NCBI GenBank assembly: GCA_037176725.1
Contig: JAZBRS010000044.1
Span: 8,618,001 to 8,682,000 of the forward strand
Origin: Posidonia oceanica
Lineage: Eukaryota > Streptophyta > Magnoliopsida > Alismatales > Posidoniaceae
DNA length: 64,000 nucleotides
Direction: 5' to 3'
Made by a program: the position numbers and the translations under genes. How positions within the stretch are numbered: the first letter of the stretch is position 1; each line of letters starts with the position of its first letter. The notes below the pieces were generated by a model, which was not told the DNA's origin, searched no databases, and saw only the letters and a list, made by a program, of their open reading frames with translations. Below are positions 46,531 through 58,240 of the stretch, one piece after another.

Positions 46531-49405
46531 TGTGGACACCCCAAGTTGACAGGCTTTTGTTTGGGAATTTTCGGAGATTTTTTCGTTGTGGCACAGCAAA
46601 GCCCATTTCAGAATCATCCAATTCCAAACCCAAAGCCAACCCAAAATCACTTATTTTCCATTTTTCAAACATAACCTAAGCCTTAAACCAGCCCAAGCCC
46701 ATTTGCAGCCCAGTTTACTGAATTGCACGTTTAGGCACCGTATGCACAGGTGACTGAACTTAGTCGTGCCTCCAAGTGGCGACTGAGTTAGGCGCCACTA
46801 CAACCGGTGACTCAACTGTAAATCAGTCCACCGCCCTAGTTCACCGCCACAGCCATTCCCGGTCACTGCCTCCACTCACTACCCGTCCCTTTTGGCCACT
46901 TACTTGCTCACTCTCGGCCACCCACTAGCCGCCAAGCCGCACTAACTTCCCTGCCACCGGTCACCTCCTCGCCGACCACTTGGCAGACACATCACCTTCC
47001 ACCGCCTTCACTGACTGCCTGCCTTCGACAACTTTCTCATCCTTGCTCAGCCGCACTTACTTGCCTTCACTTCGCCACTTCACTTACTTTCCTAGTGCAG
47101 AACCCACTCTCACACCCCTCACTGTGCCTTCTTTCTTGCACCAGAAGCCAGCCGTTTGAACAAAACCCTGAGGCCGCCACTTGAACCCATGACCGCACTC
47201 ACTTTGCAACCACCGCATTTGCAATTCCAAGAGCTCTAGAGCAAATTCAATCCTCCCAGAGCTTTCCCCCACCTTCCATGTGTGATCCCAAGCATCGTTG
47301 AGCAATCCTAAGCCTTCCTAACCCCGCTGTTTGTCTTTGAACCCATCACCGGCAAGCCTTCTTCAACTCCTGTCTGCCAACTCCAATGAGCTTCAGAGGT
47401 GGTTCCTCTCACCGCATTGCATGTTTGAGGGTCCAGGAATGTTCCCGGACCTCCTCCCTTCGCAACCGTATTGGCCACTCCCCTTCTTACGTGGCAACGC
47501 CGGCGAGGTGCCAGTGGAGGCGGGAAAGGGACGCTTGTCCCTTTTCTCAGCCCACGAGCATTCCCTCACATCCCCCTTAGTCCCTTGGAGCCTCCTAAAT
47601 GGTTTGTCGGGTCGTTGGCCACTCGCACGGCCAGCCTTCGGCAAGCCACGGCGGCGCAAAGAGGCGGAGGTGGGTGGAGTGCCACAAGCCACCATTTCGT
47701 GGGAAAGCCGTCGACGTTTTCTGATCCTCCCCAGCCTTTTCCACATCGTCTGGAGCATGCAGTTAGCCGTTGAAGTCCATCCATTGGACTACTAAGTCAG
47801 GCGCCGCTCCTAGCGGCGACTGACCTACAACTTCAGCTGCTGTCGGCCGATCTTTGGGCCGATGCTCTAGGGGATCCAGGCCACCGTTTTGCTTGCTATT
47901 TGTTCCTGTGTGTTTGTGAATGAATGCTCTTTAATTTCACTTATTTAGTTGCTTGTTTCACATCGTGTGTGGAGCGGGATTTGGCTCCAAAGTCCGCAGT
48001 TTGGTCTGTCGAGTTGCAGAGGTGATGCCGCTCCAAGCGGCGACTAACCTGCAACTTAAGCAGACCATCGACAGGACTTTGCGGCGGTGTATCTCGTTGC
48101 TCGGACCTCTGTTTTGCATGATTTTTGTTTCTTTGTCATCGTGGTTTATTGCTCTGCATGTTTGCATCATTAGTTTTCAATCTTGCAGGGTTTGGGTGCG
48201 AGATCTGGCCTTGAAGTTTGGTTAAGACTGTCAATTGAGCCGTTGCTCACATCAGCGACTCAACTGTATTTCTCAGTAGTCCTCCGGCCGGACTTTAGGC
48301 CGCCGTAGCTTGTGACCCATATTGCCATTTTGTAAAGCGACTGCATGGTTTTGATTGTGGATATGCCATCTATATTTCTACATGCTTAGTTCTTGATTGC
48401 GCATAGTCCACATGCCTTGTTTTCAGCGGCAAAGGTCCCTGCTTGGCAATACTGTGCATGGCCTTGTCGCCTGGGAGCCCGACAACTGGGTCAGGCACCA
48501 CCGACAGTGGTGACCTGGGTCAGTTGCTGCTCTCAGCGGTGACTTGGCTGTAGTTCATGTAGAGGGCCACGCCGCTTGCTTGCCGCCACCCTGTTTTGTT
48601 GACCAACTGGTTTTTATACTAGTTTTATCTCAGAGCATGCATCTTTATTGCTTTATCGCCAATTTCATGTTTTGCATGATTTCCATAGCATTCCTTGGCG
48701 ATGATTATCCCTGCGTTGGTAGCAGGAGAGTGCTCTGTGTCGCCAGTTCCACCCGCGACAGGCACTGCCGCCCCTGTGGCTGGCGACTCCAGCATCAATC
48801 TAGGCAGTGAACATAGCCATCCTTCTGCCACCTTGTTTTGTTTACTCGACTTGCTTAGCTTTAGTTTTGCTTCTCGCTTGCTTATCGCCTGTTTGCAACA
48901 CTTTATCTTTGCTTTATTGCTTTTAAACAAGTTTGCTAAGCCTTGCATGGTTTACTAATTTCATCTTGCATACCGACTTAGGGCGAATATAAACTGGTGT
49001 TTCACGCCAACATTTGCCACAATTGCGGATCAGTTAAGAAAGACCGATTCCTCGGGCGTGTCAGGGGTGCCTAACACCTTCCCCGAGCGTAACAGGAGTC
49101 CTTGCCCTTTCTCTGGATTGCAGTGACCTCGTGTCACGCATTTGCATTGATTTTTGCATGCTTCTAAAATGCATAGGTTTTTTCTGCACGTTCTTTCTAC
49201 GATTTTCCTAATTTTCCTATTTTAATAAATCAGGTGGCGACTTTGTGTCTTTTCTTTATTTCTCTTTGGCTTTCGTCTCTGCTTTTCGGTGTTTTTGAGT
49301 CAAGTTTCCTCCTCAGATTCACCTGCATATAGTGAACCTACTTTTGGTCGGTGCACGCGAACTTTGGCATCGTGCATGGATGATCCGATTTTCAGGATTA
49401 CTACA
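46531..49405 (+). mobile_element. 5' LTR of element D (2875 bp)
   Basis: Starts TGTGGACACCCC, ends GGATTACTACA, followed by a primer-binding site. Same family as solo LTRs 1 and 2: shared start region, GGCGACT motifs (for example near 47815 and 48040), the U5 block near 49060-49100 and the closing GGTGCACGCGA...CGTGCATGGA segment. ORFs in 47330-47800 lack any recognised domain. Confidence 0.88.
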
Positions 49406-49406
49406 A

Positions 49407-49424
49407 TGGCGATTCCACTAGGGA
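49407..49424 (+). promoter_or_regulatory. Primer-binding site of element D
   Basis: TGGCGATTCCACTAGGGA begins one base after the LTR end and has the TGG expected to pair with a tRNA CCA end. A similar copy, TGGTGACTCCGTTGGGGA, lies at 49518. I cannot name the tRNA with confidence. Confidence 0.7.
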
Positions 49425-50718
49425 TTCTAGACTCCAGCTTTCGTTTTGGTTTTCTCGCCACTTGGATTTTGCATCTTTGCTTGCCTTGTGCCTCTGCTGG
49501 GGAGGCAGAATCTCCAATGGTGACTCCGTTGGGGATACTGGACTCTGGCTTTCATTCCATTCTTTCGCTTTCTGTGTGGCTTTTCTTTGCTTAGCTTAGC
49601 ACTTGTCGCCTTGTTTATTTGCTTGCAGCATCATGCTTTATGCATTGCTTATCTCAGCATTCATTTGCTTTATCTACTTATTCATGCTTTACTTCACGCA
49701 CTTTCCTACTTCTAGCATTCAATTACCCTACTTGCATGATTTATTGCATTAATCCATGCCTTTTGCCTGATGCTTGGTTTATTTTACACAAGTATGCCAT
49801 GTCATTGCACTAATACACATGCCATGCTTGCATATGCCTTTTGATGTGCTGGTTGTCTTTCATTTTCACTGATCATGACCACAACACTAGCACATACCAT
49901 GTGCATGCCTTTTGCAATGATGTGTGTTGCTTGCTTGCCATGTTTGGGTGATTTTCTTCATCTTTTTGCAATAAGCCTAAGGACAATTAGAGACTGATTG
50001 CTTCCCCCATGGCTAACTGAAAATGGCAAGTAAAAAAATCAACTCTAGGAGCAAGTAGAGACCTCAACACACCTACATCCCCTTTGAGTTAATAAAACAC
50101 GTAAGATAAAAAACTCTAAGCATTCGCATGAAGCATCATATAGGGCATGCATCTTCTCATCTGAGTCCACCTACCAGTCTGAGAAGGATAGTCCTGACCT
50201 CTTGTTCCACTGCTTTGGCATGGCCCAAGTCAGTCGGTCTATCTTCCCTTGTTAGGGGTCGTGTTGGTGCTAATCGAGGCCACCAATGCACCACCCCGTC
50301 ACTGCTTGAGCTTTGGCCAGGATCTAGACAGGGACCTACTTTTTTCTAGCCTGAGTCGGTGACCCGTACACCTATGAGTGTCCGAAGTAGATAACCTACT
50401 AGGACACACTAGACTGGTGAGGGAGAGCATGCTAGACAGCATATCATTTGCATGAGTGCATTCATGCCGCAATTAAAGCATTTGCATTTTACTTTCAGGT
50501 TCTAACCCCTGTTTTTGTTTGTGTTGTGATGTTCAGAGAGGTTAGTGAGCGAGTTCCCTAGCTGGAGCTTGAGTTCTTTTTCTTACTGACACCCCTGTTG
50601 CGACACCTGTTCTCGACCATCCTCTTCCGAGCTACTCACCTTCGCGACGACAGCTCCTCCTAGGATTCGTCCTCTTACTTCTCATTGCAACCCTGTGATC
50701 ACTCGCTCTCGGTTAGCA
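49425..50718 (+). other. Leader between primer-binding site and gag of element D
   Basis: No gene. It includes the second primer-site-like copy at 49518, about 111 bp from the first, and T/C-rich sequence. It probably holds packaging and dimerisation signals, none of which I can identify. Confidence 0.5.
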
Positions 50719-52860
50719 ATGGCCCAGTTTGCCGGTGAGTCCTAGATTCTTGTTGCCTCGGAGGGGATTTCCTCTTCGGTCCCTCCGACTCTCGCTTTGA
50801 CTCCCTCTGTGCCCCTTGTGATACTAGGGTTTCACCCTCTGGTGTCTGGGACACCCCAGTTTGTTGCGGGGCAGTAGCAGACCCACACCCCTCTGGATCC
50901 GATCATCGTGTCTATCTTGATGATCGCCACTCGCGCTCCGGAGGCACTTCTGGCCCCTCTGTCTCAGGGCTATGCCACTCTCGACATCCCTTCTACTGCG
51001 GCGACCTTTACCATAAATTCCCTATCTCCTGGACAGTCTGTGTCCCGACCTCTTGAATCTGGTCCCCTGCGGGTCCTGCAACTTAGTATACCCACTGATG
51101 GGTCCCCTGAGGTGCAGTATCAGTAGCTGACGGAGACTGCCCAAAGACTGCAGGGCATGGCTCTATCTCTTCGATCCTCTTTCACTCCTGCTGCTCCTGA
51201 GGTTCCTCTGCAGCCTGCTCCCGCCTTTCAGGTTTTCTTCTCTACACTCCCGCCTAGACCATCGCCCTAGCTACTCACTGCTCCGGCGATGGGGGCTCAG
51301 CTTCCGCCTCCTGTATTTGCACAACACACTGCACAGCATATTCCTCCTCCACCTGGTGGCTAGTCCTTCAGGCTGGTAGGAGCGCAGTACCCCACAGGCC
51401 CACTGCCCGGCACCGTGCCAGTACAGCAACTGTTGCTCCCGCACGCTGCATCACCCACTGCACAGCATGCTAGCTACTCCTACCCCCTGCATCAACAATT
51501 TCCTACCCTAGCATGCATTACAGCACACACTGCACCCATGCACGAATACGCCGCCCATCACGTCGCGCCACCAGGCAATGCGATGGTGGATCTGGAGGAG
51601 CACCTCGGTACGACCCTGCCAGCGTATGCAGTCCCTATCCCTGCTGCCCCATCACCTTTGGCAGCCAATCCAGACCCCATCAATAACAAGGTGGACGTTC
51701 TAGAGAAGGCACTACGTCTAGTGCAGGGCGCTGACCACCAGTCCTACCAATTCTGGGACCTCTGCTACTTTCTAGAGGCGATGCTCCCACCAAAATTCCG
51801 TATCCCGGATTTTGACAAATACAACGGTAGAGGCTGCCCCATCGCCCATTTGAAGGCGTACTGCAGAGATCTCGCTCAGCTCTAGGCTGACGAGAGGTTG
51901 CTGATCCACTTGTTCTAGAAAAATCTGACTGGCCCCACGCTCAAATGGTTCACCTCGCTTGACATGGCCGCCATCAAGACTTGGAACGACCTTTCCCAGG
52001 CGCTCCTAGAACAATACTCCCTCAACCTCGACTTGGTCCCAAAGCACGCAGAACCTAGTCGCAACAAAGCAGAATCCCAGCGAGCCGTTCGGGGAGTACG
52101 TCGGCCGTTGGTGTGCCCTTGCCTCACAGGTTCGAGATGGGCCCTTTGACGAGGAGTCCCATGAGATTGTGATTGGAGGTGTGCAACCATCCACTAGGGC
52201 TTTGCTCAGCATTCAACCTGTCACAACCTCTGCAGCACTGATTCAGGCCGGCACCCGCGTGGAGAGTTAGCTAGGGAGTGGCAACTCCCCCGCACTCTCT
52301 GCGTTTGCCAAGCAGGCCACTGTCAGCAACAGCAGCAGCAGCAACACCAGCAACAACAACAGCGGTAGCAGCAGCAGCCGTCCTAGGAAGAAGGACTTGC
52401 CAAAGACTGCTATTGCATACGTCGACCCTTCGCCTACACCTGTTCTTCTGTCGGTTCGGCCTCCCCCGAATCAGGTAGTGTACGCACCAGCACCTAGGGC
52501 ACCCCCCACTCCATAGATCACTACCACCGCCCGACCGGTCTATCCTACCGCACCGGTCTGGCAAGGGCAACACCAAGGGCAGAGACTACATTTCAGAGAG
52601 TGGCGCCAATTCACTCCACTGGTGGAACCGCTGAGTGTTGTCCTCCCCAAGGTCGCGTCGTACCTGAGGTTTCCCAAGGTTCGCTCACCGCCAAATCCAC
52701 TTCCGCAATGGCATAAGGCGAATCTTTTCTACGACTTCCATCGAGCTGTAGGGCACTCTACGGATAGCTGTTTCACTTTACAGGACACTGTTTAGAACCT
52801 GATCGAATCAGGAACGATTACGATCCACAAGTACAAGGCATCCACTTTTGCACCTCCATC
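50719..52860 (+). pseudogene. gag: gag of element D (decayed)
   Basis: Proposed start ATG at 50719 (MAQFAGES). The N-terminal half is Pro/Gln/Ala-rich; the gag core follows at 51700-52250 (FDKYNG, LKWFTSLD, LEQYSLNLDL, GEYVGRW). A Ser/Asn run and a basic segment lead to a HxxxGHSTDSC-type zinc motif near 52740-52770. In-frame stops at 50743, 50875, 51124, 51268, 51361, 51883, 51916, 52268, 52514 and 52793 are all TAG. One frameshift lies at about 52040. Confidence 0.8.
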
Positions 52861-53630
52861 AGCATCTGCTCCTGCATTAGCATTAGCATCTCCCCATTCC
52901 ACCATCGTCTACCAGCTTCTGCCAGAGCATTCCAACCTGGAAGGTGCGGGGACCTTGGGAATCCATTCTCTCTTCCCTTCTGGGCCTACCACGTCTGTGG
53001 TAGACCCCTCTCAGCTTATTCATGACATCTCTGAGCCCTTCCCCTTCTCCCTCTACTGTGCGGTAGTTGCTGGCTCCGAGTTAGGGATTCATATGATCTG
53101 ACCGTGTGCCAGGTCGGAGAGCTCTACCACGTGACCCACCATGCATCCTCAGGCTCAAGCCCCTGTTTACCTTCAGGCTAGACCTCAGGCCCAAGCCCCT
53201 GCCTCCCTTTTAGGTAGACCCCCGTTAGGACCCCCTGTTCGCCTACTAGCTAGGTCTCAACTAGGGCCCTCATCACCTTCCCAGCAGCATCACCCATTCT
53301 CCCATCGCCCAGCATATACCCTTGCAGCCCCTCTTATGCTCGCAGCACATGCTCCCATGGTTATCAACCTAACTAGGGACACCCATCGCGTGCCCTACAA
53401 CTATGCCATGGAAACATGTGCAGAAGTCATGCGATCGAGGAGGGTCTACAAGCCTACAGCACCGGTGGTTAGGCCCAGCCGTCCAGCACCTGCTGTACCT
53501 CCACCAGCAAGACAACCCACAGCAACTCCACCCTCAAGCAACCCCTATACCTGCCACAGCAGAGCCTACCACCAAAGCCACTCTTCCTACCACTAAGAAG
53601 AGCCAACCCAAGGCTGACATTACCTCCCAG
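52861..53630 (+). pseudogene. gag C-terminus / linker of element D
   Basis: Pro/Gln/Ala-rich translation (QAPVYLQARPQAQAP, TRDTHRVPYNYAMET) with a frame change at about 53450-53580. No catalytic motif. Links gag to protease. Confidence 0.5.
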
Positions 53631-54263
53631 CTTAAGAAGGTTAGGGCAGACATTTCCATTTGGGACCTCATACACACATCCTCTGAACACCACGACGCTT
53701 TTCTCCGTGTGTTCCAAGCAGCCTATGTGTCCCAAGCTATTGAGCCTGTAGCCCTGGAAAGCATGGTAGGCATGATCGTGGAGCCCCAGGTCATCTCTTT
53801 CATGAGCGATGAGTTGCCTCTAGCGGAGATTAATCACAACCAGCCCCTGTTTGTCACGGTGCAATTCAAAAACTTCCACATTCCCCTTTCGCTGGTTGAT
53901 AATGGTTCAGGCCTTAACGTCTGTCCCTTGCGTACAGCAACCAAGCTCGGATTCAAAGCCAAGGATATCACTCCAGTTATAAAGGGAATGACAACTTTTG
54001 ATAACTCCCACCATGACTCTTTAGGGATTCTAATTATTCCTCTCACCATTGGCCCGGTCGTATTCGATGTAGAATTCTACATTGTCGACTTGGAGCCCAA
54101 TTTCAATCTCCTGCTTGGGCGCCCTTGGCTACACAAGCATCAGGTCATCCCCTCGACCCTCCATCGCATGATCAAGTTTCACCGTCGTGATGATGTCATC
54201 GTTGTCATGGCGGAAAACTTTGAGAAGGAGAGGATCGAGGCAGTTTCTCCCATCTCTTCGTAG
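53631..54263 (+). pseudogene. Protease of element D
   Basis: QLKKVRADISIWDLIH leads in. VDNGSGLNVCPL near 53895 is the active-site motif (DNG, as in C); TIGPVVFDVEFYIVDLE and LLLGRPWL complete the aspartic protease. It would cleave the polyprotein. The frame ends at TAG 54261. Confidence 0.85.
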
Positions 54264-54650
54264 ACTGTCCCCTTTGACCCTGAGCTTTCAAATGCTTTAT
54301 ATCACGTTAATCGGTGTGAGCCGGTTAACTTCATTCCTGATCTTGAACGTGTCAACTCCTTGGCCGTTAACAACAATCCCTTCTGGATGGTCGAAAACGT
54401 CTGTCACAGGTGGGGCTACATCAAGGGAACGCCGCTCGGGCGATACGGTCAGAGGATCATTGAGCCGATCGTGGCAGAGGAGCGAAGAGACTCCGAGGGT
54501 CTTGGATACGACCCACAGTCTAGCGTAGATAGATGCACGTAGCCAAAGAATCAGAGGATGGCCATCCCTCGGGACCTCACTAACTTTGCCAGTGCAGGTA
54601 CCCTTGGTTCAAGCAGCAGTCAAGCCCTAGCGCAGTAGGTGTTGTGCCCG
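54264..54650 (+). pseudogene. G-patch of element D
   Basis: RWGYIKGTPLGRYGQR near 54410-54450, then GLGYDP. TAG at 54540 and near 54637. A glycine-rich putative nucleic-acid-binding domain between protease and RT, matching C and A. Confidence 0.75.
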
Positions 54651-56280
54651 AGCTCTTCGCTGCCGACGGAAGAGTGGGTCTGCATTGAGGACTACTACTA
54701 AGATGAGGAGCAGTCTGGCATAGTTGAAGCAGCCCCAACCAGCAGTGAGACTAAGCTCAGTGCGATAGCATCTCGTTTCACTAGCGTCACCGATAGCCAC
54801 AGCAATAGCTTCGGAGTCAGGAGCACGTCCTCAGGCACCATCCAGCAGTTCGCTTATGGCCGTAGCCACACTAGCACGGAGGTCACCCTTTTCGACGGCG
54901 CAGTCAGTCGGATCAGACGGCAATGTGACTTGGCTCGCTTCATTGACAGTGCCACAAGAAAGCCAGGCGGCTCCATCAGGCATACAACTGTCAGCTTCAG
55001 CAGATCGAGCTTTGTAGAGGGTCCCTACCGCATCTCTAGGGAGTCAACCACCATCACCCATGGGTGCCGACGCTTTGTCCCCTAGCACAACCGTCCAGCT
55101 ATCGGCCCTTCGAAGGAGCACTTCTGCCTCCCCTCCAGCAGCAGCAGTGACCTTGGCAGCATACCCACCAGTAGTGCGCCTAGCCGTCGGCCTAGAGCTA
55201 GAATCCACTGTCGCTTACTACGTTGGCTCACTCTCAGATGAGGAGGGAGGAGCGGCTGCAGAGGCTTAGGTTGACTTCATGATGGGGGACTTGGAGCGAC
55301 TTTTCCAAGAACAGCTTGTGTTGCAAGCAGAGGACATCGCAGAGTATGAGGCAGTGAGGAAAGAGAAAGCCGTGGCTATGGATCCCTCCCTGTAAAAAGA
55401 CCACGCCTCTATCATGGTCCTAGGGGAAGTTCCAATAGCAGCGGCACCCAATAGACCAGATGAGCTAATCACCCTACAGCCGGGGGGTGGGTCTAGATGG
55501 TTTGTGCAGCGCATGCCCCACTCGGGCAGCACAACAAGTGGTAGTACACAGATCAGCTGCCAGCCCGACATATTCCCCGCAAGCACATTGGAAAATGCGG
55601 AGGAGGAAATAGCACCAGCAGCACAGCAAGCACCCGTAGCACAGCAAGCACCAGCAGCACAGCAAGCACCCGCAACAGAGCAAGCACTTGCAGCACAGCA
55701 AGCACCAGCAGCACAGCAAGCACCCACAGCACAGCAAGCACCCGCAGCACAGCAAGCACCCACACAAGCAGCACCAGCACAGCAAGCAACCGTACAAGCA
55801 GCAATAGCACAGCAAGCAACCGTGCAAGCAGCAATAGCATAGCAAGCAACCGCACAAGCGAGAACAGCACAGTCAGCAGTAGCACAGGCAGCAGCATAGA
55901 TCACAATACAGATAGCAGTAGCACAGTCAGTAGAGTCAGCGGCAGCAGAGCAGGCAGAGGAGATTGCCAAAGCAGAGGTCGTGCACCGAGGATACAGAAA
56001 CACTCGGGTGAGCATGACCATTCTGAAGCGTCACCAGGGCCAAGAAGCGGAACATACACACTCCTTCGATATAACAGACCCCACCTTTGAGAGGAGGATG
56101 ATACAGGCAAAGATGAGAATGATGAACCATTGCCTGAGTTCTGGCCCCATGACGATGATCTAGAAGGCCCCAACCTCCATGTCGAAGAGGAGACAGAGGT
56201 TGTCAACATCGGTGCAACAGAAGAAGCCAGAGAGGTCCGTATCAGCACCCATCTGTCGTCCTAGGCTAGAGCAGAATTCA
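54651..56280 (+). pseudogene. Linker of element D with QQAPAA repeat
   Basis: Aligns with the C linker. Holds 18-bp repeats (55620-55780) coding QQAPAA-type hexapeptides, then more diverged AQQATVQ units to about 55870, absent from C. Also HSFDITDPTFE near 56055 and the acidic NLHVEEETEVVNIG near 56170. Several stops, mostly TAG (55083, 55267, 55840, 56262), one TAA near 55394. Confidence 0.7.
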
Positions 56281-57660
56281 ATGCATTCTTGAAAGAGTAT
56301 GCAGATGTCTTCGCCTGGAGCTATGAAGACATGGTCGGCCTTGACGTCAAAATAGTAGTGCACAACCTGCCCTTGAATCCAGACGCTAAGCCAGTAAAGC
56401 AGAAGCTAGGAAGATGGCGACCGCAGTGGCTGCTCATGATCAAAGAAGAGATCATGAAGTAGCACAATGTCAGTTTTCTGAAGGTCATCCTTTACCCTGA
56501 ATGGCTTGCCATTGTTGTGCCAGTGCTCAAGAAAGATGGCCGAGTCTGCATGTGCATCGACTATAGGGACCTGAACAAGGCGAGTCGCAAGGACGATTTC
56601 CCACTGCCGCACATTGACGTCCTAGTTGACAACACTGCAGGGCACAAAATGCTCTCTTTTATGGATGGCTTCTCCGACTATAACCAAATCTGAATGGTAG
56701 AAGAAGACATGGAGAAAACCTCCTTTATCACCCCGTGGGGAGTCTTCTGCTACCAAGTTATGCCGTTTGGGCTGAAGAACGCTGGCGCAACTTATCAGAG
56801 GGCAATGACAGCATTATTCCATGACCTCATGCACCAAGAAGTTGAGGTTTACATGGACGATATGATTGCCAAGTCCAAAGAGCCCGAGGATCACCTTGCC
56901 TGTCTAAAGAACCTCTTTGACCGCTTGAGGAAGTACAAGTTGCGCTTCAACCCCAGCAAATGCGTATTCGGGGTATCATTTGGCATGCTCCTGGGCTACA
57001 TCGTCAGGCAGAGGGGGATTGAAGTAGACCCAAGGAAGGCAAAAGCCATCGTGGACATGCCACCCCCAGGACTGAAAAGGAAGTCAGAGGCCTGCTGGGG
57101 TGTCTACAATATATCAGTCGGTTCATTATGCAGCTCACGCCTATCTACGAATCGATTTTCAAGCTCCTGAGGAAGAATGCAACAGATCAACTGGAGCGAG
57201 GAGTGCCAGGCTGCCTTTGACAAGATCAAGCAGCTTCTCATCAAGCCTCCTTTTTTGGTTCCTCCCACGCCAGGGAGACCTCTGCTTCTCTACCTTTCTA
57301 CCACGTAGCATTCCATGGGCTCCGTCTTGGGCCAACATGATGAATCAGGTAGAAAGGAGCGCACCATCTATTACTTGAGCAAGAAATTCAACGATTGCGA
57401 AGTTAGATATAGCACAATAGAGAAGACCTGCTTATCTCTCTTCTAGGCCACGCAGAAACTGAGGCACTATATGATGGCATACCCAGTTCGACTTCTATGC
57501 CGGCATGACCCCATTTCCTCTTCTAGAAGCCAGCCATGGTGAGCAGATGCGTTAAGTGGCAGGTGTTATTGTCTCAGTACGACATCTCCTTCGTTACGCA
57601 GAGATCCATGAAGGGTCAAGCCATGGCAGATCATCTTGCTAACTTTCCCTTGCCTGAGTA
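56281..57660 (+). pseudogene. pol: Reverse transcriptase and RNase H of element D
   Basis: FAWSYEDM, CIDYRDLNKA, DFPLPHIDV, SFMDGFSDYNQ, MPFGLKNAGATYQ and catalytic YMDDMI near 56851. RNase H: YLSTT-HSMGSVLG, YYLSKKFND, LRHYMMAYP. Stops: TAG 56460 (C has CAG), TGA 56692 (C has Arg), TAG 57307 (C has CAG), TAG 57446. Frameshifts at about 57069, 57190 and 57515. Confidence 0.9.
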
Positions 57661-58240
57661 TCAACCTCTCCAGACATAGTTCCCGGATGAGGACATCCTT
57701 TTTGCAATGGAGGACTCCGGTGAGAAGGACCCTGAAGACCAAGAGCAGTGGCAGCTGTACTTTGATGGCGCTATCAACAAGAAGGGTCGAGGCATAGGCA
57801 CAGTGCTGACAACACCACAGGGATGGATGATCCCCTTTGCAAGAAAGCTGACTTTCAAATGCACCAACAATGAAGTAGAATATGAGACGTACATCCTAGG
57901 ATTGAAGGTCGCACTCGAGCATGAGGTGCAGAAGCTGCATGTGCACGGCGATGCCATGCTAGTGATCTCCCAAGTGAATGGTGATTGGAGAATAAAGGAA
58001 CCAAAGCTGGTGCCATATCATGAACATCTGCTGAAGCTGATAGAAGAATTTGCAAGCATCTACTACTCGTACATGAACAGGGCAAGGAACGCATATGTAG
58101 ATGTGCTAGCAACCTTGGCGTCTTGGCTTAGCATACCTGAAGACTGTGCGGTGGATGTATCAGTTACCCGCATGGAGTAGCCTGTGCATTGCATGAGCAT
58201 AGAGGAGGCAGATCCAGTAGAAGAGCAGCCTTGGTAACAT
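57661..58240 (+). pseudogene. Archaeal-type RNase H (aRH) of element D
   Basis: LYFDGAINKKGRGIG at 57758, NNEVEYETYILGL and HGDAMLVISQVNG carry the acidic residues; NAYVDVLATLASW ends the domain. TAG at 57678 and 58178, both CAG in C; TAA near 58236. Confidence 0.87.

Noticed and set aside
55266..56021. Cys/Ala-rich antisense ORF
   Set aside because: Shadow of the QQAPAA-coding repeat in the pol linker.
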